Origin: Corynebacterium tuberculostearicum
GTDB taxonomy: Bacteria; Actinomycetota; Actinomycetes; Mycobacteriales; Mycobacteriaceae
Length of the DNA: 25,974 bases
NCBI RefSeq assembly: GCF_030503735.1
Contig: NZ_CP073097.1
Span: 1 to 25,974, forward strand
Direction of reading: 5' to 3'
Below the pieces are notes generated by a model that saw only the letters and a list, made by a program, of their open reading frames with translations, was not told where the DNA came from and did not search any database. Numbering within the stretch: position 1 is the first letter of the stretch; every line of letters begins with the position of its first letter. The translations under genes and the position numbers were made by a program. Below, in pieces: positions 1 to 7,842 of the stretch.

Positions 1-491
1 GCTTGCTGACCATTCTGTTGGGGTTTATTGCCCTTGCTGCGTTACCGGTTGAGCTCGCAACCGGCAGCGCCCTATCGGGCAAACTCGCCGCTGCAGTGGT
101 GGTCACAGTGATTTGGTGGGCGCTGTTTTATTCGACCGTGCACGTGCGTGATATCGCAGCGCAATTCGCCACTTGTGGAGTTTCAATGCTGGTCGCGGTC
201 TTGGCAGCGGCTTCTGAGGAAGTCATTTGGCGCGGGTACTTTACAGCAGTCCAAACTCCTGCGCCAGGTGATTGGCTCGCGTTCGCATGGCTCGTGATCG
301 GATTTCTCGCCATACATATGTACGGCATCAGTGTAGCCAAATTCCGTTTCTTGTTGCTTTTCACGGCGATCGTCGTTGCATGCACGATTCTGTTCGGTTT
401 GATGACTGCAATCATCTTCCACGTCGTCAACAATGTGCTCATTGACACACTCGCAAACAAGCAGCTACGGGGCTCCATGCCGGTGGATTAG
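1..491 (+). CDS. CPBP (CaaX-like) intramembrane protease of the TOMM cluster, 3' part
   Basis: This is the C-terminal 163 residues of a membrane protease. The rest of the gene lies at 25878-25974 and the frame is continuous across the two window ends, giving 195 residues in all. The three CPBP motifs are visible in composite numbering: EEVIWR (E105, E106, R110), FLAIH (H138) and HVVNN (H173, N177). Several hydrophobic helices surround them. CPBP-family enzymes are metal-dependent glutamyl proteases in the membrane. In plantazolicin clusters a protease gene (the E gene) follows the dehydrogenase gene, as here, and is thought to remove the leader peptide. Leader cleavage before Arg in the precursor at 20907 is therefore the inferred job. 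An immunity role, known for other CPBP proteins beside bacteriocin genes, is the alternative. Only 14 bp separate its GTG start from the dehydrogenase stop, so it is the last gene of the operon. Confidence 0.85.
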   Translation, partial: LLTILLGFIALAALPVELATGSALSGKLAAAVVVTVIWWALFYSTVHVRDIAAQFATCGVSMLVAVLAAASEEVIWRGYFTAVQTPAPGDWLAFAWLVIGFLAIHMYGISVAKFRFLLLFTAIVVACTILFGLMTAIIFHVVNNVLIDTLANKQLRGSMPVD

Positions 492-505
492 GGCGGTAGA
501 AAGGC

Positions 506-927
506 AGGCCACCAGTCCGTGCGCTGTTTTCGCGGGATCGAAGGGGTAGTAGTCGCGGCCCGTGTACCAGGGGTCCGTCGGCGGCACGGGCGCTCCGCCG
601 GTGTTGGTGGCCATGCCGTTGTAGGGAATGTCGTTGAGCGCGTCGCGGTCGATAGCGTAGGCCACCGCGCGGCGCACATCCGGATCGTCGAACGGGGCCC
701 GCGCGTTGTTTCAAACTGAGCAGCATCTCGCCGTTCGTGGTGCTGACCTCCACCCCGATCGCCTCCGGCAGCGTCTCGATCAATTCTGGCGCCTGCATCG
801 ACCACACCACATCAATATCGCCCACACGCAGCGCGCTGACCGCGGACACGGCATCGGCGAAGTAGCGGATCGCCGCGTCGCGCTGGGCGGGAGCACCCCA
901 ATAATCCTCCCGCTTGGCGAACTCGAT
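506..927 (-). pseudogene. Broken oligopeptide/nickel-type ABC substrate-binding protein (SBP_bac_5)
   Basis: The minus strand encodes an internal piece of a family 5 extracellular solute-binding protein. One frame reads REDYWGAPAQRDAA...ALRVGDIDVVWSMQ...TTNGEMLLSL and the next reads RRAVAYAIDRDAL...DPWYTGRDYYPFDPAKTA. The two join if one base is removed from the TTT run at 709-711, so there is a one-base frameshift. The gene is cut at its upstream side by the IS6 element at 928 and ends abruptly near 506, just after the CPBP gene. It cannot make a functional binding protein. Genes of this family are usually chromosomal parts of peptide importers, so I read it as a scar of the DNA from which the TOMM cluster was captured. 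Confidence 0.8.
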
Positions 928-1772
928 GGTGCTGTTGCAAAGTTGGGGCAGTAGAAAGACCGGCGTGAAATAATCACGGCCATGGGCATCTTCTCCGGTC
1001 GGCATTTCCCCCGTGACATCATCCTGTGGGCGGTGCGGTGGTACTGCCGCTACGGGGTGAGCTACCGCGATCTCGAAGAGATGATGACCGAGCGGGGTGT
1101 GCCAGTCGATCACACCACGATTCTCACCGCTGGGTGCAGAAATACGCCCCTGAGCTGGATAAGCACACTCGGTGGTACCGGCAGGTACCCGACTGGCAGG
1201 CCCGATCCTGGCGGGTGGATGAGACCTATATTCGGGTCGGCGGCACGTGGTGCTATCTCTACCGGGCTATTACCGCCGGTGGGCAGACCTTAGACTTCTA
1301 CCTCTCACCAAAACGGAATGTGGCTGCGGCCAAGCGTTTCCTGGCCAAGACGCTGCGATCGAATACGACAGCCGGGTCCCCGCGGGTAATTGATACAGAT
1401 AAGGCACCCTCCCTGGTCAAGGCGATCTCCGAGCTGAAGGCGGAGGGAATCTGCCCTCAGACGGTGGAGCACCGTCAGGTGAAATACCTGAACAACGTTC
1501 TCGAGGGAGATCATGGCCGGTTGAAACGAATCCTGGGACCGAAGGGGGCGTTCAAAAATCGGACGTCTGCCTACCGGACGTTGAAAGGGATGGAAGCGAT
1601 GCATTCATTACGGAAAGGTCAGGGCACGATGTTTACTTATGGGCACCCCAATCCGGACGCGGTGATCGTCAACCGGGTCTTCGAGACGGCCTGAGAACGC
1701 CGGCACGCAGCGGCCATCAGGAAATGAGAAACTGGGTCGTCTCGGCTCTCCGCCCAACTTTGCAACAGCACC
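928..1772 (+). mobile_element. IS6-family insertion sequence, IS1628-like, copy 1 (845 bp)
   Basis: The element is bounded by terminal inverted repeats. The left end starts GGTGCTGTTGCAAAGTTGGG and the right end is its complement at 1753-1772. IS6 elements typically have ends with GTTGCAAA and one DDE transposase, as here. The second copy at 18270-19114 has the same length, lies in the opposite orientation and encodes identical predicted proteins. The eight bases on either side (AACTCGAT and AAATAAAG) do not match, so no target duplication is visible. That is expected if the copy has been involved in a rearrangement since insertion. It interrupts the solute-binding-protein pseudogene. Confidence 0.93.
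982..1694 (+). pseudogene. IS6-family DDE transposase, frameshifted (copy 1)
   Basis: Frame 1 begins MGIFSGRHFPRDIILWAVRW and runs through YRDLEEMMTERGVPVDHTTI. The homologous continuation RWVQKYAPELDKHTRWY lies in another frame, so a net +2 (or -1) change sits at about 1123-1127. The second frame holds the catalytic residues: D in RVDETYIRV, D in VIDTDKAPS and E in LNNVLEGDHGRLK. An intact IS6 transposase is about 230-240 residues and this would be about 236 if repaired. The helix-turn-helix start and the DDE core are therefore split. Unless ribosomes slip here, this copy cannot move by itself. No obvious slippery heptamer is visible at the break. Copy 2 carries the same lesion. Confidence 0.85.
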
Positions 1773-1919
1773 AAATAAAGAACCACTGGACCATTACGGT
1801 TTCGGCAGCTTGATGAGTGCCATGTCCAGGGCTACCTAGGGTGGGATTGCTCGCAGGTTTAGGCGCCCATAGCGCGGAGGAAGTCACCGAGAAGTACATG
1901 TCCGCGTGGCGGCCTTCTT
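1773..1919. other. Short non-coding scar between the IS and a truncated gene
   Basis: No gene or clear repeat is visible in these 147 bases. Confidence 0.5.
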
Positions 1920-2307
1920 TTATCCCAGGGGCATGGTTAGGACGTGGGCGCGGGTGGCGGGGTTCCAGCGGATGAATCCGATGGTGGAAAGTTCCGCCAT
2001 GAGGTCGGCGGTGGCGTTTTTGGGCAGGTCCCCGTCTTTGTCGAGTTGGGCGGGGATGAAACCGCCGTAACCGGTGTTGCCGAGATGGTGGATGCGTACC
2101 AGGGTGTTCATCCAGTCATCCAGGATGTCCTCGGGGGAGCGGGTGGGGTCTTCGGCGGCGGCCTCTTCGGCCTTTTCCCTGTATTTCCACACGGGGAACG
2201 GGAGGAAGTCCTCGACGTTTTTGCGGGTGGTGTCGACTGTGGAGCGAAATGGTGACGGTGCCGCGGGCGCGGGGGCCGGCGTCTCGGGCAGGGGGATGGG
2301 GGTGAAG
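1920..2307 (-). pseudogene. C-terminal fragment of an unrecognised protein, cut by an IS3 element
   Basis: The frame is open from the IS3 end at 2308 down to the stop at 1920, with no start codon of its own in a good context. The first GTG is at 2192, inside the conserved-looking part. The fragment starts with a Pro/Ala-rich stretch (PIPLPETPAPAPAAPSPF), then VEDFLPFPVWKYREKAEEAAAED, then a globular-looking part with DILDDWMNTLVRIHHLGN and the end TRAHVLTMPLG. The Pro/Ala stretch looks like a linker in front of a C-terminal domain. I do not recognise the family. The IS3 insertion has removed its N-terminus and promoter. Confidence 0.5.
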
Positions 2308-3011
2308 TGAACTGCTCCCCATTAGTTGGACTGAGAAATCAGTTACCGACTAGTGGGGAGCAGTTTTCATTGAGAGCGCGAAGTTCGCTGAATGAGCATC
2401 AGCGTGAGCAGTTGGTTGAACTATTTGAGCAAGGCATGGGCTATCAAGCTGCTGCGAATGCTCTTGGTGTCTCCAAGTACGCCGCCCGTAAGTTCTGTCG
2501 GCGGTTTAAGCAGCATGGCAGGCTATGTCTTGTGGAGAAACCGACTAAGCAGCAGTATTCGTTCGACATTAAGAAGGAAGTTATCCAACGCCACCTAGCT
2601 GGTGAGACAGCGATGGATCTTGCGCGCGAGTTTGGCCTGTCATCAGAGCAACTGGTCGGCGGGTGGTCGTTGCGATGGCGTAAAGGTGGCGATGAGGCAC
2701 TCAAGCCGAAGCCGAAGGGCAGGCCCAAAGGCTCGGTCGTATCGAAGCCGCTGTCGGAGGAAGCGAAGCTGCGTCGCCAGATCGCACGGTTGGAAGCAGA
2801 AAACGCATATCTAAAAAAATTGCGGGACTTGAGGAATCAGGGACGCGCCTGAAAGTCCAGGCGATTGTCATCCTCAAGTCACAGCATCGTCTGCAATACC
2901 TTTTGGATGCGGCAGGCATGCCGAGATCAACGTTCTTCTACCACCAGAAACGACTCAGCGAGCCGGATAAGCACGCGACGCTCAAAGACGCGATCCGGGA
3001 AAGCTTCGAGC
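2308..3011 (+). mobile_element. IS3-family element, 3' truncated
   Basis: The left end is TGAACTGCTCCCCATTAGTT, with the TG start typical of IS3 elements, at 60-odd bases before orfA. The element continues through orfA and the first part of orfB. It stops within orfB at about 3008-3013, where a DUF1508 reading frame on the other strand begins. About half the element, including the DDE domain and the right end, is missing. A related IS3 end lies at 18211. Confidence 0.8.
2370..2852 (+). CDS. IS3-family OrfA (helix-turn-helix subunit)
   Basis: This is the DNA-binding half of an IS3 transposase, about 160 residues from the TTG at 2370. The N-terminal helix-turn-helix reads LFEQGMGYQAAANALGVSK. 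A second such unit follows (AGETAMDLAREFGLSSEQLV), and the C-terminal leucine-zipper-like coiled coil reads LRRQIARLEAENAYLKKL, as expected for OrfA. A run of seven A bases at 2813-2819 is a good -1 frameshift site, and the -1 frame continues into orfB sequence. The start codon is uncertain. Because orfB is truncated, no active OrfAB fusion can be made. Confidence 0.8.
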   Translation: MRARSSLNEHQREQLVELFEQGMGYQAAANALGVSKYAARKFCRRFKQHGRLCLVEKPTKQQYSFDIKKEVIQRHLAGETAMDLAREFGLSSEQLVGGWSLRWRKGGDEALKPKPKGRPKGSVVSKPLSEEAKLRRQIARLEAENAYLKKLRDLRNQGRA

Positions 3012-3016
3012 TTTGA
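2819..3016 (+). pseudogene. IS3-family OrfB, N-terminal fragment
   Basis: The -1 frame after the A7 run reads LEESGTRLKVQAIVILKSQ and then LLDAAGMPRSTFFYHQKRL...LKDAIRESFE, the usual N-terminal region of IS3 OrfB ahead of the integrase core. It meets a stop at 3014, immediately after the junction with the DUF1508 fragment. The DDE core is absent, so the fragment is dead. Confidence 0.8.
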
Positions 3017-3071
3017 GGCGGAAGCGGAACGTGCCGGCCTTGTCGGTGTAGATCTCGAACTTTCCAGCCAT
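2982..3071 (-). pseudogene. DUF1508 (YegP-like) protein, truncated after about 21 residues
   Basis: The minus-strand ATG at 3071 begins MAGKFEIYTDKAGTFRFRLKA, the start of a DUF1508/YegP repeat. After residue 21 the reading frame enters IS3 orfB sequence and stops at 2982, giving a 29-residue remnant of a protein usually of 55-110 residues. It is on the same strand as the ribbon-helix-helix gene upstream. YegP-type proteins have no firmly known function. Confidence 0.7.
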
Positions 3072-3220
3072 GACAGTCATCCTTTGCGCGTGGAGAGGGC
3101 GTGATGGATGTGGATGCTGCCTCCCGTAGGAGGCGTCCGCACGGCCTGGAGAACCCCTCTGCACGGTGCGCGAAGCGGCGTCACCCCACGCAGTCACGGG
3201 GCGTGGGCGCGCGGCGACGT

Positions 3221-3535
3221 TTACGGGGTGGAGTCGCCCCCGCGGTTGTTGCGTCGGGCGTCACGGTCGTTCTTGAGTGCGTCCTCCATGAGCCCGAGGG
3301 TGATCTCCTCGAAGGCGTCTTTGATCGCGAGCTCCTCGAAGTCGGCGGCGACCTGCTCCCAGTGCATGCGCTCCAGGGAGGGAAGTGCCGCCCACAAAGC
3401 CATGCGAAGGTAGGCTCCCCGGCTTCGGTTGGTGCGTGCGGCGAGCGCGTCGAGGCGCTCGACGAGTTCGGGTTCGACCCGCACCGAGACCACGGGTCCG
3501 CGCCCGACCCAGCCCTTCTGATTCCGCGTTGCCAT
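3221..3535 (-). CDS. Ribbon-helix-helix DNA-binding protein, copy 1
   Basis: This is a 104-residue protein starting at the ATG at 3535, chosen because AAGGAGG lies 6 bases upstream. Upstream in-frame codons lack such a site. Residues from about 10 on read GRGPVVSVRVEPELVERLDALAARTNRSRGAYLRMAL: a beta strand followed by two helices, the RHH/CopG-like fold. The C-terminal part (LERMHWEQVAADFEELAIKDAFEEITLGLMEDA) is helical and acidic. The gene at 8524 is a clear paralogue, sharing RVVSVR/PVVSVR, RSRG.YL/FYL and HWE.VAADFE. Both genes are preceded by two copies of the palindrome GTAAACANTGTTTAC, so autoregulation and cross-regulation are likely. A role as a relaxosome accessory protein or antitoxin-like repressor is possible. 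No toxin partner is visible. Confidence 0.8.
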   Translation of the reverse strand: MATRNQKGWVGRGPVVSVRVEPELVERLDALAARTNRSRGAYLRMALWAALPSLERMHWEQVAADFEELAIKDAFEEITLGLMEDALKNDRDARRNNRGGDSTP

Positions 3536-3588
3536 AACCGGCCTCCTTGTCTCCGCGCGTGCCCGCGCGGACTCGCTCACGGTTCGTT

Positions 3589-3603
3589 GTAAACATTGTT
3601 TAC
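3589..3603. promoter_or_regulatory. Operator palindrome GTAAACATTGTTTAC, upstream of RHH copy 1 (proximal)
   Basis: A 15-bp palindrome with 7-bp arms, 54 bp upstream of the RHH start. The same sequence, or its complement, occurs at 3668, 8417 and 8484, always in pairs before an RHH gene. Confidence 0.75.
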
Positions 3604-3667
3604 ATATGGTCCGACCCCACCGCCACCCGGGGATGACTTTTGTGCGGGGACTGCCGCTCGGTTATAG

Positions 3668-3682
3668 GTAAACAATGTTTAC
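3668..3682. promoter_or_regulatory. Operator palindrome GTAAACAATGTTTAC, upstream of RHH copy 1 (distal)
   Basis: The second 15-bp palindrome of the pair, 79 bp from the first (start to start). Confidence 0.75.
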
Positions 3683-3927
3683 ACCCGGGCCGAATGCGTC
3701 TGGGCTGGTCTCCTGAACGGAGACCGCCCCGGGGGTCGAGGGGATTTTTTCGGGTGTGCGGCGGGGCCCTCCGGGGCGCCGCGAAGACGCCGCCACCAAC
3801 ACTTCCCTGCCCCGTCCGCAATCCATGCGCGATCGTCTCCCGCCATCTCCTTCCCCCCCTCACCTGAGCGCTCGGCGTCCTCGTTCCGCGACTCCGAGCG
3901 CCGCCTCGTATGGCCGTGTAGCCTGAT
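3683..3927. other. GC-rich non-coding stretch before the relaxase
   Basis: No convincing gene. Open frames here are artefacts of high GC and show no codon bias or start site. The stretch leads into the paired inverted repeats at 3928-3975. Confidence 0.45.
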
Positions 3928-3975
3928 ATTAGGCTTACGCCTAATAAGACATTGGTACATTTGCACTAGAAGTGC
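3928..3975. other. Candidate oriT: two inverted repeats upstream of the relaxase gene
   Basis: The first repeat is ATTAGGC-TTAC-GCCTAAT (3928-3945) and the second is GCACT-AGA-AGTGC (3963-3975). They lie 49-96 bp upstream of the relaxase start and just beyond the RHH operators. MobF relaxases nick next to an inverted repeat, usually near their own gene, so this is the best oriT candidate. The region may equally be the relaxase promoter/operator. Confidence 0.45.
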
Positions 3976-4023
3976 TTAGGGGTGTTCAGATGCTCACCGT
4001 GCTGGTTAGAGGAGGTGGCGTGC

Positions 4024-7000
4024 GTGCTGACTATCGCGAAGATGGGTGCGCATTCTGTGGCCTATTATCAGTCCACGGTTGATGAGAATCGAGGGCCGGA
4101 TTCGTACTATTCCGAGGACGGAAAGCAGCCAGCTTCGGTGTGGTTTCGGGGTGAAAAAGTGGCCGAAGTTGCGGCGTTTCTGGGGGCCGAAAACGGTGCT
4201 GTCGTGTCGGGAAAAATGGTTGAGGATTGGTTCAATAAGGCGGTTGCTCCGAGTGGTGTAAAGCTTGGAAAAGCTCTCGGGGATAAAGGGGTTCCGGGGT
4301 TCGATCTGACGTTTTGTGCGCCGAAATCTGTTTCATTGTTGTGGGGCATGGGTGCTGATTCTTCGGTTCGTAGCATCGTTGATGAAGCCCACCAGGCGGC
4401 AGTAAGTCAGGCATTGGATTACTTATCAGAGCATGCCGGCTATACGCGAAAGCAAGACCCTGCGGCGTCAAAGAAGCGTCTGATCCTTGAAAAATTGGCG
4501 GGTATTTCTGGCGTGAAATATGAACACCGAACTTCACGTGCGGGCGATCCTCACGTCCATTCCCACGTGTTGCTGGCGAATAAACAGTTGTGCCAGGACG
4601 GCAAGGCTCGCACTCTGGATGGGGTTAGTTTGTATCACGAAGCGCGCGCGGCGGGCATGGTTTATCAGGCCACGGTGCGCGAAATTCTGAGTCGAAAACT
4701 CGGAGTGGAGTTCGGTGATGTGGTCAATGGGTGCGCGGAAATTGTTGGGCTCGATGACCCAGATGTGATTGCGTCCTACTCGACTAGGGCGCGCGAGATT
4801 GACCAATGGCAGGCCGATAATGGGTTGGAGACGCGGGCGGCGTATGAGCGCATCGCGCAGAAAATCACCCGCCGCACTAAGGACATCGAGACTCCACTAG
4901 ACGAGTTAGAAACCGAGTGGGCTAGTGCCGAACATGGCGCAACGGTGCGTGCGTTTGTGGGCGGACTGGGGCCAAGAGGTAAAGAGGCCTCGCGTGAATT
5001 GGGGGAGGATCTCTTGCCGAAACCTGCCCAGGTTTTGGCCGAGGTTGTCGCAGAACGTTCCACGTTTACTCGTGCCGATGTAGCTGAAAAAGCAGCGGAA
5101 CTTATCTGCCCTGGCGCAGTTTCCCCGCAGGATATGACTGCCACTGTGGAGCGGCTTGTCGATGCCGCGTTGGGTGAAAAAGGAACGTGGTCGGTGACTC
5201 CGGAGAAATCCCGCGAGCTGGATAATACCCAGCGTGAAGGCTCGCAGAAGTACACCACCGTCGAGGTCGTCGACGAGGTTGAACGAGTAGTTGATATGGC
5301 TACCGCACGGGTTGAGCGCGGGGTTAATGCCGAGTCGATCCAGCCGGTTGAAGGCGAACTATCTCCTGCTCAGGCGGACGCTATGCGAGCGGTTGTCAGC
5401 TCTGACTATCTGGCTTCTGTGGTAGTCGCGCCTGCCGGTGCTGGTAAGACGTCTTCACTTAAAGCAGCGCATAAGGCATGGAACCAGTCCGGTAAACACG
5501 TCGTGGGTCTAGCGCCGACTGGCAAGGCTGCTGATGTGATGGTGGGCGAGAATGTGGCTGATGAGTCCATGACGATTGCCCGCGCATATGTCGGCACAGA
5601 CGAGCTGACACCAGAGCAAACAGCGGCGAAGTTGGGGTGGGGCCAGGACACCGTCCTAGTCGTAGATGAAGCCGGCATGGTGTCTAATCCGGATATGGTT
5701 CGCGTGCTGGAGACGGCTAGTGCCGCAGGTTCGCGTGTGGTTTTTGTCGGTGATCCAGAGCAGTATTCGGCGGTTAAGGCACGCTCTGGTCTGCTGGCAA
5801 CCTTGTCCCATGAGCTTCCTGATGCGGTCGAACTAACCGAGGTGTTCCGCCAGTGTGATGCCGGTGAGCGTGAAGCATCGAAGTGGTTGCGCGGTGGCGA
5901 AGAAGCAGATGTTTCCCGTGCCGCCGAGTGGTATATGCGCCATGAGCGCCTGCATGCTGGTTCGGTAACGGCCATGATGGACGATGCTTTGACTGGGTGG
6001 CGCGAGGATACTGCCTCAGGCAAGCAGTCGCTGCTGGTTGCTGCCACCCGCGACCAGGTCACCGCTCTTAATGCTGCGGCACAGAAGATTCGCGCCGAGC
6101 GTGGTGAGATTAACGTCGAGAACCGATTGTGCTTGTCTGATGGTTTGGAAGCTGGCGTTGGTGATGTAGTCCTGACTCGTCGCAATGACTCGAAGCTGAT
6201 TACTAGCAGCGGGGATATGGTGCGCAATGGTCAACGCTGGGTTGTTGATTCCATCGGTCATAACGGCTCGATTACTGCCCGTCGATGTGACGATACTTCT
6301 GCCACAGTGACGTTAAATAGCGATTACCTGGAAAAGTATACCCAACTCGGTTATGCCGCTACCGGGCATAGTTCCCAAGGTGCGACCGTGGATGTGTCCC
6401 GTGTCGTCGCTGGTGTCGGAAACCTGGATAAAGCTAGCGTTTACGTGCCTATGACCCGTGGACGTGAAGGTAACTTCCTCTACATCGCCGAGACTCAACC
6501 GGGAGATACCGAGACCGGGCACGGCCAGATACGCCAGGTTTCTCGGCGCGAGTCTGCCGAGTACGCCCGCGACCTCTTGGTGTCTGCAGGCGTGCGCGCC
6601 CAAGGTGACCGCACACCTCAAGCACTATTTGGACAGGCCAAGCAGGACTGGGAACTGGCCAAACTGGTCAATCACCCTACCCATATAGATACTGATAGTC
6701 CTTTTGCTGGCACCGAGATGGGCGCCTACATGCAGGCGTTTGCCGCTAAGCGCGAAGCCCGCTTCGTCGACTTCCATGCTCGCGCTCAAGTCGACAGTAC
6801 CGATGAGGTGGCACAGCCAGAGCTCGCATCCCCTTGCAAGCAGCAGAAACAGGACTTTGGCGATGCCTTGGAGCACCTCGATACTGAGATAAACCGCGTC
6901 AGCGCCCAGCTAGAGACGCTGCGCGGTGAGTACGACCAAGCCAACCAGGCGGTTGATCAGCTCGGGAAGCAATGCGAACAGCAAGAACAGGTGGTTCGTG

Positions 7001-7374
7001 AGTCTGCAGAAGAAAAGAACGCGAGGGGCTTTTTCGGCAGACTACGCCACGGCAAGGAGGACCAAGCAATCCTCGATGAAGCAATCCGACTGTGCGATAA
7101 AGTCGCGCAGCACTACGACCAAGCTGTGGACTATCGCGACAGCTTTACTACCCCGATTCGCCAGTTGGAGACCGAACTCGACACACTGTCTACCCAACGG
7201 CGCGATATGCAAGGTCTAAAAAAGTCCATGGACTTCCTCGACTCACTCGGCATGAGCGCTACCGCAGATGACGAGATGGTGTCTCGTATCCACCAGCAAG
7301 CTGCCGCCGACAGTGACTACGACCAGGACAATTGGCTCGATAACATCCCAGAAAGCGAGGGGCCGGAACTGTAA
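4024..7374 (+). CDS. MobF (TrwC/TraI-type) conjugative relaxase-helicase
   Basis: The protein has 1116 residues from the GTG at 4024. That start is preceded by AGAGGAGG and gives the expected MLTIAKMGAHSVAYY N-terminus, whereas the frame is open 42 bases further upstream. Residues 1-300 form the relaxase. Candidate catalytic tyrosines are the YY pairs at 14-15 and 28-29, and the metal-binding triad is DPHVHSH (H177, H179, H181). A RecD-like helicase follows, with Walker A APAGAGKT near residues 470-476 and VLVVDEAGM as the DE box. Residues after about 940 are rich in Glu/Gln/Lys heptads and likely form a coiled coil. It would nick oriT, stay bound to the 5' end and unwind the transferred strand. 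No coupling protein or type IV secretion genes are present, so the plasmid is probably mobilisable rather than self-transmissible. Confidence 0.95.
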   Translation: MLTIAKMGAHSVAYYQSTVDENRGPDSYYSEDGKQPASVWFRGEKVAEVAAFLGAENGAVVSGKMVEDWFNKAVAPSGVKLGKALGDKGVPGFDLTFCAPKSVSLLWGMGADSSVRSIVDEAHQAAVSQALDYLSEHAGYTRKQDPAASKKRLILEKLAGISGVKYEHRTSRAGDPHVHSHVLLANKQLCQDGKARTLDGVSLYHEARAAGMVYQATVREILSRKLGVEFGDVVNGCAEIVGLDDPDVIASYSTRAREIDQWQADNGLETRAAYERIAQKITRRTKDIETPLDELETEWASAEHGATVRAFVGGLGPRGKEASRELGEDLLPKPAQVLAEVVAERSTFTRADVAEKAAELICPGAVSPQDMTATVERLVDAALGEKGTWSVTPEKSRELDNTQREGSQKYTTVEVVDEVERVVDMATARVERGVNAESIQPVEGELSPAQADAMRAVVSSDYLASVVVAPAGAGKTSSLKAAHKAWNQSGKHVVGLAPTGKAADVMVGENVADESMTIARAYVGTDELTPEQTAAKLGWGQDTVLVVDEAGMVSNPDMVRVLETASAAGSRVVFVGDPEQYSAVKARSGLLATLSHELPDAVELTEVFRQCDAGEREASKWLRGGEEADVSRAAEWYMRHERLHAGSVTAMMDDALTGWREDTASGKQSLLVAATRDQVTALNAAAQKIRAERGEINVENRLCLSDGLEAGVGDVVLTRRNDSKLITSSGDMVRNGQRWVVDSIGHNGSITARRCDDTSATVTLNSDYLEKYTQLGYAATGHSSQGATVDVSRVVAGVGNLDKASVYVPMTRGREGNFLYIAETQPGDTETGHGQIRQVSRRESAEYARDLLVSAGVRAQGDRTPQALFGQAKQDWELAKLVNHPTHIDTDSPFAGTEMGAYMQAFAAKREARFVDFHARAQVDSTDEVAQPELASPCKQQKQDFGDALEHLDTEINRVSAQLETLRGEYDQANQAVDQLGKQCEQQEQVVRESAEEKNARGFFGRLRHGKEDQAILDEAIRLCDKVAQHYDQAVDYRDSFTTPIRQLETELDTLSTQRRDMQGLKKSMDFLDSLGMSATADDEMVSRIHQQAAADSDYDQDNWLDNIPESEGPEL

Positions 7375-7449
7375 CGAAGAATCCGCTCTACTTTGCGTGG
7401 AGACATCCACATCTCGTGTTTTGCAACGCAGTTGACCGCTTCCGGAGCG

Positions 7450-7773
7450 TTAAGGAGTGCTTATTTCTTTTTGGTTGGTCTTCTCTCGAAGGATTGCGAC
7501 GGCAGCTGGAACGAATAGGGGAAGACCAGCAGGGAAGTCGAAAAATCCGGTTACGATTACACCTCCGAGAATGAGTACACCGTATATCAGTATTTCCTGT
7601 TTTGAGACTGCATTTATATCTTCCCTTCCACCGCTCAAGTACAAAGCAAGAGCTAACTCTGCCCCCGAAAAGGCGGTTAACACAAGCATGAGAGGTTGGT
7701 TCCCGATAGCACCAAAGAGGATGGACAGTGCCATAGTCATGATGGAGCCAAAGAAAATTTTTCTGGAGAGCAT
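7450..7773 (-). CDS. Small integral membrane protein, unknown; possible immunity partner
   Basis: The protein has 107 residues from the ATG at 7773, chosen because AAGGAG lies 10 bases upstream. The frame continues 51 bases further without a ribosome site. It has three or four hydrophobic helices (FFGSIMTMALSILFGAIG, PLMLVLTAFSGAELALAL, ILIYGVLILGGVIVTGFF, GLPLFVPAAVAIL) and a charged tail. I do not recognise the family. It is divergently transcribed from the secreted-protein gene at 7843, with 69 bp between the starts. That pairing resembles a secreted peptide with a membrane immunity protein, but this is inference from layout only. The base composition is AT-richer than that of the relaxase. 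Confidence 0.65.
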   Translation of the reverse strand: MLSRKIFFGSIMTMALSILFGAIGNQPLMLVLTAFSGAELALALYLSGGREDINAVSKQEILIYGVLILGGVIVTGFFDFPAGLPLFVPAAVAILREKTNQKEISTP

Positions 7774-7842
7774 GCAGGGTATCTCCTTGTCGTCTAGGGT
7801 GACTGCAGTAGTAATTGTATTCAAGAGTCAAAAGCAAAATCT

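Noticed and set aside
439..1113. Long minus-strand frame of 224 codons
   Set aside because: It crosses the IS6 end and merges part of the solute-binding-protein remnant with antisense IS sequence, so it is not one gene.
3221..3535. Antitoxin of a toxin-antitoxin pair
   Set aside because: The RHH fold would fit, but no small toxin gene adjoins it or its paralogue.
3101..3592. Plus-strand frame opposite the RHH gene
   Set aside because: It is a GC-rich shadow of the RHH gene, which has a clear domain and ribosome site.
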